Source: Alistipes sp.
Lineage (GTDB): Bacteria > Bacteroidota > Bacteroidia > Bacteroidales > Rikenellaceae
NCBI GenBank assembly: GCA_017558115.1
Contig: JAFYWG010000027.1
Location: 1 to 42,370 of the forward strand
DNA: 42,370 nucleotides
Direction of reading: 5' to 3'
The number at the start of each line of letters is the position of its first letter. The stretch's first letter is position 1. The notes below the pieces were generated by a model, which did no database searches, was not told where the DNA came from, and saw nothing but the letters and a program-made list of their open reading frames with translations. Positions 8,351-16,519 of this stretch are shown piece by piece. The position numbers and the translations under genes are program-made.

Positions 8351-9110
8351 CTATTTTGAAGGTCTTAAGTTTTAACTGATTACTCTCCATCACAGCGTAG
8401 GTTGCCTCCTCGCGCGACCAGTCGCTGAGGAACAACACCTCGAAATCCTTCTCAACGCCATGATGAGGGATGTGCAAGTGGCCAAAAATGTAGCTCTTAA
8501 CATCGCTATTCGCTGCGTGGTGCTGCTCAGCATACTCCACAAGCGGTGCAAGTATCTCCTCCTTACTCTTGCGAGGCACCTTGCGTGGCTTACTCTTGCT
8601 CTGCGACTTACGCGACTTACCGCTAAGCATTTGCCCCAAGGCTGCTGCCATATCGGGGTGCAAGAGCCAGCGGAACATCCAACGTACAACGGGCGAACGG
8701 AACATACCATTCATAAGTTTTAGCACCATCTGCCCCTTGATATTAATATTGTCACCATGGGCAATGTGTATTTTGCACCCTGCCACCTCCTCGACATTGG
8801 GCTTATGCTCTATGCGCATGCCACACTCCTTCTCGAAGTAGTCCAAACACCACATATCGTGGTTACCAGGGTAAAAGACAATCTTTACACCCCTATCTGC
8901 AAGCTCGGCAAGGCGCCCCAACACCCTCACAAAGCCGCGTGGCACAACCGTGTGATACTCAAACCAGAAGTCGAAGATATCACCCAAGAGGTAGATAGCC
9001 TCGGCATCCTCTGCCACCATGTCGAGCCAGCGACAGAATGCACGCTCTGCACGCATAGAGTGCTCAACATCAGCACAACCGAGGTGTATGTCCGAAACGA
9101 AGTATATCAT
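8334..9110 (-). CDS. lpxH: UDP-2,3-diacylglucosamine diphosphatase (LpxH-type)
   Basis: This calcineurin-like phosphoesterase of lipid A synthesis cleaves UDP-2,3-diacylglucosamine to lipid X at the inner membrane face. The metal ligands are clear: Asp7/His9 in SDIHLG, Asp44 in LLGDIFDFW, Asn83/His84 in PGNHD, His118 in HGD and His211/His213 in FGHLHIPHH. At 258 residues it carries a Lys/Arg/Ser-rich insertion at about 164-184 ([19 protein letters not shown]), longer than I expect for the E. coli enzyme, perhaps a membrane-surface contact. It begins one base before the stop of the TlpA-like gene and overlaps thyA by 17 bases. Confidence 0.9.
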   Translation of the reverse strand: MIYFVSDIHLGCADVEHSMRAERAFCRWLDMVAEDAEAIYLLGDIFDFWFEYHTVVPRGFVRVLGRLAELADRGVKIVFYPGNHDMWCLDYFEKECGMRIEHKPNVEEVAGCKIHIAHGDNINIKGQMVLKLMNGMFRSPVVRWMFRWLLHPDMAAALGQMLSGKSRKSQSKSKPRKVPRKSKEEILAPLVEYAEQHHAANSDVKSYIFGHLHIPHHGVEKDFEVLFLSDWSREEATYAVMESNQLKLKTFKIDETIS

Positions 9111-9111
9111 C

Positions 9112-10257
9112 TTAGATCTCTCGCTTAACCTCGCGCGCGATGGCGTCGATATTCTCCGCTACGGGTGTGATATCGCCCTCGCGGCTGATGATATAGGTTG
9201 TGGGGACCTTTAGCACGTTGTAAATTTCTATGACACGTGCATCGCCCGCAGTATAGAGCGATGGCCAGGGGAGGTTCTGCTTGTTGATTGCCGTAACCCA
9301 GCTCTCCTTGTCGTCATCCACCGACACATGGTATATCTCAAAGCCCCTCTCATTGTACTCATTGTAAAGCGCCTTAAGGTCTGCATTGAGGTTGTTACAC
9401 ATGGGGTTGAGTGCCGACCAGAAGTAGAGCAACACAACCTTACCATCGTTATCCGAGAGTTTATGCTTCACACCCATAACATCTACAAGTTCCAAGTCGG
9501 GGTACGACACCTCGGTCATACCATCCAACACGCGGTTGAAGGCCTCGCTCTCGGCGATGCTACGCTCCAACACCTCGATATAGGGCGATGAGGCGTACTT
9601 CTCTTTGATACCCTCGAGCACCGAGCGGTAGTGTACGATGCTAATGCCCTGACCCTCAAGCTGGGGTATATACTGCTCAGCGACATTGTGGTGGAGGGCA
9701 TATATTGCAGCGAGGCAATCCTGATGAGCACCCACGAAGCGCACCTGCGTAAGCATAGCCTCGCGTGCAAGGTCGTATGCGCGGCGCTCCAACTGACGGT
9801 TAGCACCCGTTGCCACAAGCTGATTCTCAGCGATGTTTGCAAGCTCATCTGCCGACGCAAAGTATTCATGCGTAAACTGGGCGATGAGTGCCGACTCCTC
9901 CGAGCCCTCAACGCTATAGTTTAGGAAGATGTTACCCGCAGACTCGAGTTTGATGTCGTCACCAGGGGCTACGACCAACGTTACTGGTCGGTTACTCTTG
10001 TTGAAAGCGAGGCGATAGAAGCGTGGTGATTCACCCTCAGCAATAGTGAGGTCGAAGTCGAACGAGCCATCGTCAGCAAGTGCTGCAGCAGCCACCTGCT
10101 CCGCCTTGTCGAACTTATCTGATATACGCTCGAGGAACACCGAGTCGGTGCCACTACCAACGAAACGACCCGAGATAGAGGTATTTGTCTCTGTGGGCTG
10201 GCTACAAGAGCTTAGTATTATGGCCATCGCAGAGATGGCAAAAAGCAATTTCTTCAT
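9112..10257 (-). CDS. TlpA/ResA-like thioredoxin-fold lipoprotein with only one active-site Cys
   Basis: This is a 381-residue periplasmic lipoprotein (lipobox ending Cys18). The N-terminal half (about 25-240) is a DUF4369-type beta domain followed by helices, as in the Bacteroidales TlpA-like family. Residues 250-381 are an AhpC/TSA-thioredoxin domain with GKVVLLYFW, the cis-Pro segment KVPTTYIIS and HVSVDDDKESW. The usual WCxxC is replaced by FWSALNPMC: the first Cys position is Asn284 and only Cys287 remains, so normal dithiol exchange is impossible. It could act as a monothiol enzyme or binding protein. It stands between DUF4290 and lpxH in the leftward operon, separated from lpxH by one base. 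Confidence 0.85.
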   Translation of the reverse strand: MKKLLFAISAMAIILSSCSQPTETNTSISGRFVGSGTDSVFLERISDKFDKAEQVAAAALADDGSFDFDLTIAEGESPRFYRLAFNKSNRPVTLVVAPGDDIKLESAGNIFLNYSVEGSEESALIAQFTHEYFASADELANIAENQLVATGANRQLERRAYDLAREAMLTQVRFVGAHQDCLAAIYALHHNVAEQYIPQLEGQGISIVHYRSVLEGIKEKYASSPYIEVLERSIAESEAFNRVLDGMTEVSYPDLELVDVMGVKHKLSDNDGKVVLLYFWSALNPMCNNLNADLKALYNEYNERGFEIYHVSVDDDKESWVTAINKQNLPWPSLYTAGDARVIEIYNVLKVPTTYIISREGDITPVAENIDAIAREVKREI

Positions 10258-10306
10258 TCTTATTCTTCTACATTGTTATTCAAGTCCTTATTCGCACCAC
10301 CACCCA

Positions 10307-10975
10307 CTAATGTTGGTTGTGGCGCTGCTGGGGGCGAGCACTCTTTGCCATCTTACGGCCATTGTGGTGCTTCTGCACCTGCTGCTTCGTGCGCTTCTGC
10401 ATGCGCTGTGGCGTGTTTGTGCGATAGTCGCTACGCATCGTCACCACCGCCGAGAGATCCATTGCCACCTCATCACCTGCCATTGTGCGTATGTCGCGCA
10501 CTATAGTCTCGTTGTTGGGGTGCTCATTGTTGTACTCATAGCCCTTAGCACGCATATAACGCGCAATGTTGACCATCTCGTATGTCGTGTTATGCTCTTT
10601 AGACTCCTCTGCCACCTTAACCACAAACTGCTGGAGGTACTTACCATAGTGTTTGAGCGCTATACGCGACTGTGGGTAGCGCAATTTTTGGGGCGTTAGC
10701 GTGAGATCTTGGCGTGAAGGTTGTGGGTATGGTGAGTCGACATCCAACCTAAAATCGGACATTATGAATAGGTGGTCCCAAAGTTTATGTTTGAAATCCT
10801 CCGTATCGCGGAGCATAGGGTTGAGATTACCCATCACGGCGATCACAGCCTTAGCTTGGCGTGTGCGCTCATGTCTATCCTCAATCTCGAGCAACGAGTC
10901 TACCATCTCGTGGATATGGCGTCCATACTCTGGGAGATAGAGCTTACGTCGCGTGAAATTATAGTTTTTTCTCAT
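10307..10975 (-). CDS. DUF4290 family protein
   Basis: This is a 222-residue cytoplasmic protein of the DUF4290 family, which is common in Bacteroidota and has no assigned reaction. The conserved N-terminus reads LYLPEYGRHIHEMVD, followed by MGNLNPMLRDTEDFKHKLWDHL and a PYPQP segment. The C-terminal 38 residues are strongly basic and low in complexity (RMQKRTKQQVQKHH and more), suggesting nucleic-acid or ribosome contact. It is the first gene of the leftward operon that continues through the TlpA-like gene (49-base gap), lpxH, thyA and folA. The upstream 176 bases to the divergent gene at 11152 show no convincing -33/-7 pair. Confidence 0.85.
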   Translation of the reverse strand: MRKNYNFTRRKLYLPEYGRHIHEMVDSLLEIEDRHERTRQAKAVIAVMGNLNPMLRDTEDFKHKLWDHLFIMSDFRLDVDSPYPQPSRQDLTLTPQKLRYPQSRIALKHYGKYLQQFVVKVAEESKEHNTTYEMVNIARYMRAKGYEYNNEHPNNETIVRDIRTMAGDEVAMDLSAVVTMRSDYRTNTPQRMQKRTKQQVQKHHNGRKMAKSARPQQRHNQH

Positions 10976-11151
10976 TGCTATTGGTATTAAAACATGATTA
11001 TATGCAACCCTTAAATCGTAGATTTAGTTCGACTTTACCATCTATTCGGGTCATGTTGCGAGCAACCACTTGCACAATAGGTCGAAAGGCAGCATCTTTA
11101 ATCGCAATTTAATTCTACAAAGTAAATGCAAATTATTCATATAAACAAACT

Positions 11152-12294
11152 ATGACAAAGATTTTACTCCTTTCTCACTCCAAAAGCATGCTCAACTCGC
11201 TGCGTGAGCGCCTCAACTTCGAGAACATCGCCACCACCGAGGCCGAGAGCCTACCCCGCGCTACAGAGCTATGTAACACGGGTCACTTCGACGCCGCGAT
11301 TGTAGATGGTGAATTTTCCTCCGAGGAGATGGGACTACCCACCATAGTCGTCACGCGCAAGCCCGATATAGAGTCCGCTGTGGAGGCTCTGCGCCACGGC
11401 GCTCTGGACTATCTCACCCCACCCTTCGACATGAATCGCCTCTTGGATACGCTGCGCGGCATCACCAACGACGAGGATACAGCACTCCTTGCGCCACCAA
11501 AGCGTACCTCGCGCACCTCAAATAGAGGCACTAACTGTGCCACACAGCCCATCATAGGCAAGTCCGATGCCATAGAACATGTACGCAACATGATACGTCG
11601 CGTTGCGCCCTCCGATGCGAGGGTCTTGGTATTGGGCGAGAATGGCACGGGCAAGGAGCTTGTTGCAAGGTGGCTACACCTAAAGAGCAACCGCGCCACA
11701 GCACCCTTTGTCGAGGTAAACTGCGCGGCCATACCCTCCGAGCTTATCGAGAGCGAGCTCTTTGGTCACGAGAAGGGGTCGTTCACCTCGGCTGTTAAGC
11801 AGCGCAAGGGAAAGTTCGAGTTGGCAGATGGTGGCACACTCTTTATGGATGAGATTGGCGATATGTCGCTCTCGGCGCAGGCTAAGGTGCTCCGTGCGCT
11901 ACAGGAGAATAAGATTACGCGCGTGGGAGGAGATAGGGATATAGCCGTCGACGTGCGCGTTGTGGCGGCTACAAACAAGGATATACGTAACGAAATACGC
12001 TTAGGCAACTTCCGCGAAGACCTATATCATCGTCTTAGCGTCATAGAGATAGACGTGCCGCCACTACGCGAGCGCAGGGGCGATATAGGCATGCTTGTCG
12101 ACCACTTCATAACGGAGATATGCACGCGCCAAGATATACGCGTCAAGAACATAGACAACGATGCCATCGACCTCCTTTCGCACTGCTCCTGGACGGGTAA
12201 TATACGCGAGCTGCACAACGTCGTCGAGCGTCTTATCATCCTTAGTGACGAGCGCATCACCGCGGAGTGCGTCAAGCGCTACTGCCACGCCTAA
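11152..12294 (+). CDS. NtrC-family sigma-54 activator-like protein, degraded receiver and no HTH
   Basis: Residues 1-105 look like a CheY receiver in which Asp52 survives (AAIVDGEF), but the N-terminal acidic pair is replaced by SHS and the conserved Lys before PF is Pro (YLTPPFD). Residues 134-365 are a sigma-54 AAA+ domain: Walker A GENGTGKE at 162-169, Walker B GTLFMDE at 228-234, FREDLYHRL arginine fingers and GNIREL sensor II. The GAFTGA loop that contacts sigma-54 reads GSFTSA (209-214). The protein stops at residue 380, where relatives usually have a Fis-type helix-turn-helix, and no DNA-binding domain is visible. It could work from solution on sigma-54 or have another ATPase role. No histidine kinase is adjacent. 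It converges with gph, with a four-base gap. Confidence 0.85.
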   Translation: MTKILLLSHSKSMLNSLRERLNFENIATTEAESLPRATELCNTGHFDAAIVDGEFSSEEMGLPTIVVTRKPDIESAVEALRHGALDYLTPPFDMNRLLDTLRGITNDEDTALLAPPKRTSRTSNRGTNCATQPIIGKSDAIEHVRNMIRRVAPSDARVLVLGENGTGKELVARWLHLKSNRATAPFVEVNCAAIPSELIESELFGHEKGSFTSAVKQRKGKFELADGGTLFMDEIGDMSLSAQAKVLRALQENKITRVGGDRDIAVDVRVVAATNKDIRNEIRLGNFREDLYHRLSVIEIDVPPLRERRGDIGMLVDHFITEICTRQDIRVKNIDNDAIDLLSHCSWTGNIRELHNVVERLIILSDERITAECVKRYCHA

Positions 12295-12298
12295 AGAG

Positions 12299-12958
12299 CT
12301 ACGCAAATAGCTCTGCTTCGAGCTCCGCGGCTGTTGTCACTACCCTCTTTGCTCCGGCATCGTATAGCTCCTCGGCAAAGCGAAATCCCCACGCCACGCC
12401 TATGGAGTCTATATCGGCTGCGGCGGCTGTGCGTATGTCGATACCCGAGTCGCCAATCATCACGGCACGCTCGCGCACAACACCCGCCTTCGAGAGTATG
12501 TTATTCACAATCTGGGGGTCGGGCTTGAGGGGTGCACCCTCGCGGTTACCCTCCACAGCCACAAAGTCTACGTCGCCAAAGAACTTGGCTACGAGGCGAT
12601 CTGTGCCATGCTGAAACTTGTTGGATGCCACAGCCACCTGCACACCCTCCTTGCATAGGCGGTGTAGTAGCTCACACATACCCTCATAGGGCACGGTATG
12701 GCGGTCGATGTTGTCGACATAGTAGCGACGGAACTGCGCTACGCACTCCTCAACATAGGCCTCATCGGCAGCCAACTCTGCGGGGAGTGCACGCTCCACG
12801 AGGCGCTTAATGCCGCCACCCACCATCTGGCGATACTCCGCATCGGTGTGTTCGGGCAAATTGCGCGAGCGCATAACATAGTCTACCGACGCCGCGAGGT
12901 CACCTATGGTGTTTAGCAGCGTGCCATCCAAGTCGAATATTACAATATCATATTTCAT
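12299..12958 (-). CDS. gph: HAD-family phosphatase, phosphoglycolate phosphatase-like
   Basis: This is a 219-residue haloacid-dehalogenase phosphatase with motif I FDLDGTLLNT (nucleophile Asp9, acid Asp11), motif II VASNK, a Lys in PLKPDPQIV and motif IV GDSGIDIRTAAAA. The cap domain is the helical C1 type. Phosphoglycolate phosphatase is the best-fitting role, since it removes the 2-phosphoglycolate formed during DNA repair, but pyrophosphatase or other sugar-phosphatase activity cannot be excluded. I chose the ATG at 12958; the longer reading would use GTG two codons upstream. The -7 box lies so close that the message would be nearly leaderless. Confidence 0.85.
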   Translation of the reverse strand: MKYDIVIFDLDGTLLNTIGDLAASVDYVMRSRNLPEHTDAEYRQMVGGGIKRLVERALPAELAADEAYVEECVAQFRRYYVDNIDRHTVPYEGMCELLHRLCKEGVQVAVASNKFQHGTDRLVAKFFGDVDFVAVEGNREGAPLKPDPQIVNNILSKAGVVRERAVMIGDSGIDIRTAAAADIDSIGVAWGFRFAEELYDAGAKRVVTTAAELEAELFA

Positions 12959-12963
12959 AGCCA

Positions 12964-12971
12964 CAAAGATA
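12964..12971 (-). promoter_or_regulatory. -7 box for gph next to its start codon
   Basis: Minus-strand TATCTTTG (complement of 12964-12971) is a perfect -7 box whose last base is only five bases from the ATG at 12958. No good -33 TTTG is placed at 19-20 bases. A leaderless or nearly leaderless transcript is implied if it is used. Confidence 0.5.
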
Positions 12972-12992
12972 GTCTATTTTGCGTAAATTTCA

Positions 12993-13000
12993 TATATTTG
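12993..13000 (+). promoter_or_regulatory. -7 box for the glycosyltransferase gene next to its start codon
   Basis: TATATTTG at 12993-13000 fits TAnnTTTG and ends four bases before the ATG at 13005. It faces away from the gph box 21 bases to the left. No correctly spaced TTTG -33 box is present. Confidence 0.45.
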
Positions 13001-13004
13001 CACT

Positions 13005-13901
13005 ATGATTCGATTGTCACTTGTCATAGCAACATATAATCGTGCCGAGCAACTTATGGTTACGCTGGGCTCCGTTGCCATGCAGAGTGCTGCACCCGAC
13101 GTGTGGGAGTGCATCGTTGTGGACAACAACTCTGCTGACAACACGCGCCAACGTGTCGAAGCATTCCAGAGGGAGCATAGCACGCTAAATATACGTTATG
13201 TCTTTGAAAAGAACCAGGGATTGTCGCACGCCCGCAATGCTGGCATCGTGGCGAGCCATGGCGATATAGTAGCATTTATCGATGACGACGAGCGCATCAC
13301 CGAGGAGTTTATCACAGCGTATATAGATTTGTTTGACGAACACCCCGACGCTATGGCTGCGGGTGGCGAGATTATCGCCGAGTATCCCACGGGGCGTCCT
13401 CGCTGGATGTCTCGCTATGCTGAGCGCCCCATCGCCAACCCCATGAGTTTTGGCGATAAGGTACGACTCTTTCCCGCGAGTCGCATACCTGGCGGTGGCA
13501 ATATGGCAATGCGCCGCCAGCTCTTCACTGTGTTGGGCATGTTCAACACCTCGCTTGGCCGTACGGGTAAACGACTCTTGGGTGGCGAGGAGAGCGAGCT
13601 CTTCGAGCGCATCGCCAAGCAGGAGTATAGGGTCTACTACGCCCCTCGCGCTGTGATGTACCATATCATACCCGCAGAGAAGCTCACCAAGGAGTACTTC
13701 ACGCGCTTAGCACGCAATACGGGCATCAGCCAGCATACACGCGCCAAGGAGCACCATAGAACATGTGGTCTTTACGTTGGCGAGATATTAAAGTGGGGTG
13801 CAACATTGCTTCTATGCCTCACTCACCGCCCCGCGCAATCGAAGTACCTATTACTTATGCGCTGGCACATCTCTAAGGGAATCTTTAGCAGAGAGAAATA
13901 G
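13005..13901 (+). CDS. Family 2 glycosyltransferase
   Basis: This is a 298-residue GT2 enzyme with the nucleotide-binding opening LSLVIATYNRAEQL, the VVDNNSADNT segment, GLSHARNAG, and the metal-binding acidic motif FIDDDE (Asp93-95). Later GGGNMAMRR and GGEESELFERI are acceptor-side and catalytic-base-like segments common in this family. It transfers a sugar from a nucleotide donor, probably for capsule, lipopolysaccharide or protein glycans at the cytoplasmic face; donor and acceptor are unknown. No other polysaccharide genes are nearby. The C-terminal stretch ILKWGATLLLCL is hydrophobic and could be a membrane contact. Confidence 0.85.
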   Translation: MIRLSLVIATYNRAEQLMVTLGSVAMQSAAPDVWECIVVDNNSADNTRQRVEAFQREHSTLNIRYVFEKNQGLSHARNAGIVASHGDIVAFIDDDERITEEFITAYIDLFDEHPDAMAAGGEIIAEYPTGRPRWMSRYAERPIANPMSFGDKVRLFPASRIPGGGNMAMRRQLFTVLGMFNTSLGRTGKRLLGGEESELFERIAKQEYRVYYAPRAVMYHIIPAEKLTKEYFTRLARNTGISQHTRAKEHHRTCGLYVGEILKWGATLLLCLTHRPAQSKYLLLMRWHISKGIFSREK

Positions 13902-13904
13902 CGA

Positions 13905-14000
13905 TACAAATAGAGAATTTAGGGAGCTTAAAGAGTTTAGCGATACCTGCTACACCCTCTAAGTTCCCCAATCTCACTAATCTCACTAATCACAACCACA
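13905..14000. repeat. Low-complexity purine-then-pyrimidine tract
   Basis: A purine-rich part (GAATTTAGGGAGCTTAAAGAG, roughly 13915-13940) is followed by a pyrimidine-rich part containing CTCTAAGTTCCCC and three near-copies of CTCACTAAT. The two parts are loosely complementary. The same plan is seen at 34918-35016. No gene is visible in 13902-14153 apart from this tract and the structured element next to it. Confidence 0.45.
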
Positions 14001-14023
14001 CTTAGCACCTACACCCAATATCC

Positions 14024-14150
14024 TGCCAGAGCCGTGTGGTAGTGGTGCATCGCAAAAAAAGAGACCTCCCAAGGATAGTACAAAAACGTACAACCTTGGG
14101 AGGTTTACTTTTAGGGATGCGACGCCAACGCGCCACTATCACCAGAAATT
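14024..14150 (-). repeat. Structured 3'-end element, diverged copy A, with terminator
   Basis: Starting four bases after the stop of the barrel gene (minus strand), bases 14133-14142 pair with 14036-14045 (10 pairs) and 14116-14120 with 14047-14051. A central 11-pair stem, 14064-14074 with 14094-14104, is capped by GTAC/GTAC. The minus-strand T-run after the central stem (complement of 14054-14060) makes it a good intrinsic terminator. It shares the plus-strand motif CTATCACnAnAAATT and the GTAC cap with copy B at 16520-16645. The outer helix is poor. Confidence 0.55.
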
Positions 14151-14153
14151 TAA

Positions 14154-14702
14154 TTAGAAGGTATAAGTAAATGTGATACCTGAATTCCAGAGACCTGCCT
14201 CATGGAAGCCTACATAAGTACGCTTGTTAGCTGCTGCACGAGTCTCAACGGGAGCGTAGCCAGCCTCTGTACCATTGTAGTCAGCACCGCCACCAAGACC
14301 GTAAACGAAATCAAGACCGATCACGGGTGAGTAGTCGATAGAGAGTGAGATGGGCACTTTACGGAACTTAAAACCGAAGCGAGCCATACCGGTAGCACCG
14401 AAGTAAGCATACTGCTTTGCACCACCAACACTTGCACCTACACCAGCATCAAGGAACCAAGTACCAGCCTCAGGAGTCCAATCCCACTGTACCAAGCGCC
14501 AGTTGTACAAACCTGTAAGGTCTGCCGCTGCACCAGGCACCAAGTTGAGACCAAAGCGTGCCTCAACATAATTCTTCTGATTCAATGAGTACTGACCAAC
14601 TGCCTGGAAACCAGAACCCGCACGCGCACCTACAGACCAATCCTGAGCAAATGCACCAGTAACGAACAATGACGCTACTACCAAAAGTAAAAATTTCTTC
14701 AT
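14154..14702 (-). CDS. Small outer-membrane beta-barrel protein
   Basis: This is a 182-residue exported protein: signal peptide MKKFLLLVVASLFVTGAFA, cleavage before Gln20. The mature chain alternates hydrophobic and polar residues in about eight strands (for example WSVGARAGSGFQAVGQY, YVEARFGLNLV, YFGATGMARFGFKF) and ends in GITFTYTF, with the terminal Phe expected for BAM-inserted barrels. It resembles OmpX/OmpA-like eight-strand barrels of Bacteroidota. The function is not known; such proteins stabilise the outer membrane or bind ligands. It has its own promoter, and the structured element A ends its transcript. Confidence 0.8.
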   Translation of the reverse strand: MKKFLLLVVASLFVTGAFAQDWSVGARAGSGFQAVGQYSLNQKNYVEARFGLNLVPGAAADLTGLYNWRLVQWDWTPEAGTWFLDAGVGASVGGAKQYAYFGATGMARFGFKFRKVPISLSIDYSPVIGLDFVYGLGGGADYNGTEAGYAPVETRAAANKRTYVGFHEAGLWNSGITFTYTF

Positions 14703-14740
14703 AGTGGTAATTTTTAGTTAGACGTTTTCTTTTTCGAATA

Positions 14741-14771
14741 CAAATGTACAATTTAAATTTCAGTTTTCAAA
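14741..14771 (-). promoter_or_regulatory. Promoter of the beta-barrel gene
   Basis: Minus-strand TACATTTG (complement of 14741-14748) and TTTG (complement of 14768-14771) are 19 bases apart. The leader is about 33 bases. Confidence 0.7.
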
Positions 14772-14853
14772 ACTTTTTCAACAGAAAACCAAACTAAATA
14801 AGCATAAATTGTATACTTATATTTATGGCATGTATGGTGCTTCTGTGCCGAAG

Positions 14854-16413
14854 TTACTTCGTTGTGAAGGGCTCGAGCTCGATATATGTCGCGCCATTGT
14901 TCATGTCCACAACCTTGATACATGGTGTGTACGATGTGCCATACTTGAGGCCATCCCACTTATAACCATACTGTGGCTCAATAAACTGACGCATAAAGTC
15001 GTGGCTAAGACCTGGGATAAGCGAGAGCATACACTCCTCGAAGCTATCGTAGCCCGCTATAGCATACTTACCATCCTTAACCTCCTGGAGGTTCGAGGTC
15101 TCCATCATAGCCACATAGCAGCACCATACATCATCGCCAAAGATACAGTCTACAGTTACGTCGTTTACACCAATCTCCTTGATTTTGAAGTCGACACTAC
15201 CAGTACCTGCTGCCTCGGCATTTGTGCGTACCTGCACCACCTCTACACCACCGAGCAAGCTATTCTCCTGACCCTCGCTGTAGTCCATGAGTGCCGCCAA
15301 GATGAGGTAGTCGGTCGAAGAGCTTACATTCATCATATAGCCAGGGATATACTCGCACTCCTTGCCATTCTCCCAGTTGAACTCCAACGTACCAGAGAGC
15401 ATAAAGCCGTATGTCACAACCCATGCACCGGGGTTAGACTGTGTCTGGTCGTAGACGCGCTTGTCTACAACCGAGCAACGCCAGTACTGACCCTCCTCGG
15501 CATTGATGCGGAAACGGAATGATGTAGAGCCCACCTCGAGCACCTCGATAAGCTCCTCTGAGCCAGCGTCGTCACCCTCGGGGACAGAGGCGCCTGAGAG
15601 GATGCCGTTGTAGTAGCCCTGAATGCTCTTCTGAGTGCCATTCTCGTCGTATGTGAGCATCATGTAGATAGCATAGTAGCCACCCACAACATCTACCGAT
15701 ACATAGCCGTCAGTAAAGAGGTAACCCTCGCCATCGGCATTGTTGCCAGCAGGGATATAACCCGACGACTCGCTGTGAATTGTATATGGCTGGAAGTTTG
15801 TTGCGAATGTGTACTGACCATATGGCAAGTACTGACTCATAGTCTCATCGAGTGTATAGAAGTCCAAGATGATGCGGTCGCCATTGTCGCGCACAAATGT
15901 AACATAGTAGTTGTAAGGCTCATACCAGCGACCATCCTTGGTCTTCTCAATCACGATGTTCTCCACGCCATCAATATCTGGAAGCTCAAACTCCTCGTCG
16001 TTGCCACCATTATCATCATTACCGCCATTGTCATTATTACCGCCATTGTCCCCCTGCGCCTTAGTCTTGAGCATGAGGGTGTTCGACAATGCAGTGCCTG
16101 CGCTATTGCGCGCTGCTGCAACAACATAGTATGTGGTGTCGCTCTTGAGGCTCTTCACCTCAACCACACCACTTGCATCGATTGCAATGCCATTGGCCAA
16201 CACCGTCTCTGCTGAGATGATGTCGCCATCGTAGAGGATGTATGCACACTCCGAGGCGTTGGATGTGGTCACAGCAAAAGAGATTGAAGTGTCGGTAGTT
16301 GTCACGCCAACAATCTCGATTGTGGGGAGCTTCACCTCGGCTCTCTTCTCGCAGCTAACGAGGGGTAGCACCGCAACTATTGTTGCGATAAAAAGACGAA
16401 AAAGATGTTTCAT
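14854..16413 (-). CDS. Surface lipoprotein with Fn3-like domain and Asn/Asp/Gly linker
   Basis: This is a 519-residue lipoprotein (lipobox LPLVSC, Cys21). Residues 29-118 are an Fn3-like domain matching that of the EP-repeat lipoprotein at 3845-5482: both contain SFxVTTxNA, a VLANG segment and YxVVAAxxNSxGxA. A low-complexity linker of Asn, Asp and Gly follows (120-141) instead of Glu-Pro. Then come a beta domain (about 145-270, with YNYYVTFVRDNGDRIILDFY) and further beta-rich modules to residue 519. The function is not recognised; surface exposure is inferred. It is a single-gene unit with its own promoter, convergent with nothing nearby. Confidence 0.82.
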   Translation of the reverse strand: MKHLFRLFIATIVAVLPLVSCEKRAEVKLPTIEIVGVTTTDTSISFAVTTSNASECAYILYDGDIISAETVLANGIAIDASGVVEVKSLKSDTTYYVVAAARNSAGTALSNTLMLKTKAQGDNGGNNDNGGNDDNGGNDEEFELPDIDGVENIVIEKTKDGRWYEPYNYYVTFVRDNGDRIILDFYTLDETMSQYLPYGQYTFATNFQPYTIHSESSGYIPAGNNADGEGYLFTDGYVSVDVVGGYYAIYMMLTYDENGTQKSIQGYYNGILSGASVPEGDDAGSEELIEVLEVGSTSFRFRINAEEGQYWRCSVVDKRVYDQTQSNPGAWVVTYGFMLSGTLEFNWENGKECEYIPGYMMNVSSSTDYLILAALMDYSEGQENSLLGGVEVVQVRTNAEAAGTGSVDFKIKEIGVNDVTVDCIFGDDVWCCYVAMMETSNLQEVKDGKYAIAGYDSFEECMLSLIPGLSHDFMRQFIEPQYGYKWDGLKYGTSYTPCIKVVDMNNGATYIELEPFTTK

Positions 16414-16451
16414 ATAGTTAATAATGTTTTAGTGAACACACTTGCGTAGCA

Positions 16452-16482
16452 CAAAGATAGGTATTTTTTTCGGGATTGGCAA
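16452..16482 (-). promoter_or_regulatory. Promoter of the Asn/Asp/Gly-linker lipoprotein gene
   Basis: Minus-strand TATCTTTG (complement of 16452-16459) is a perfect -7 box; TTG (complement of 16480-16482) 20 bases upstream is a plausible -33. The leader is about 34 bases. Confidence 0.6.
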
Positions 16483-16519
16483 TAGGAATAAGAGAAGATG
16501 TATCTGAGCCCCTAACCCC

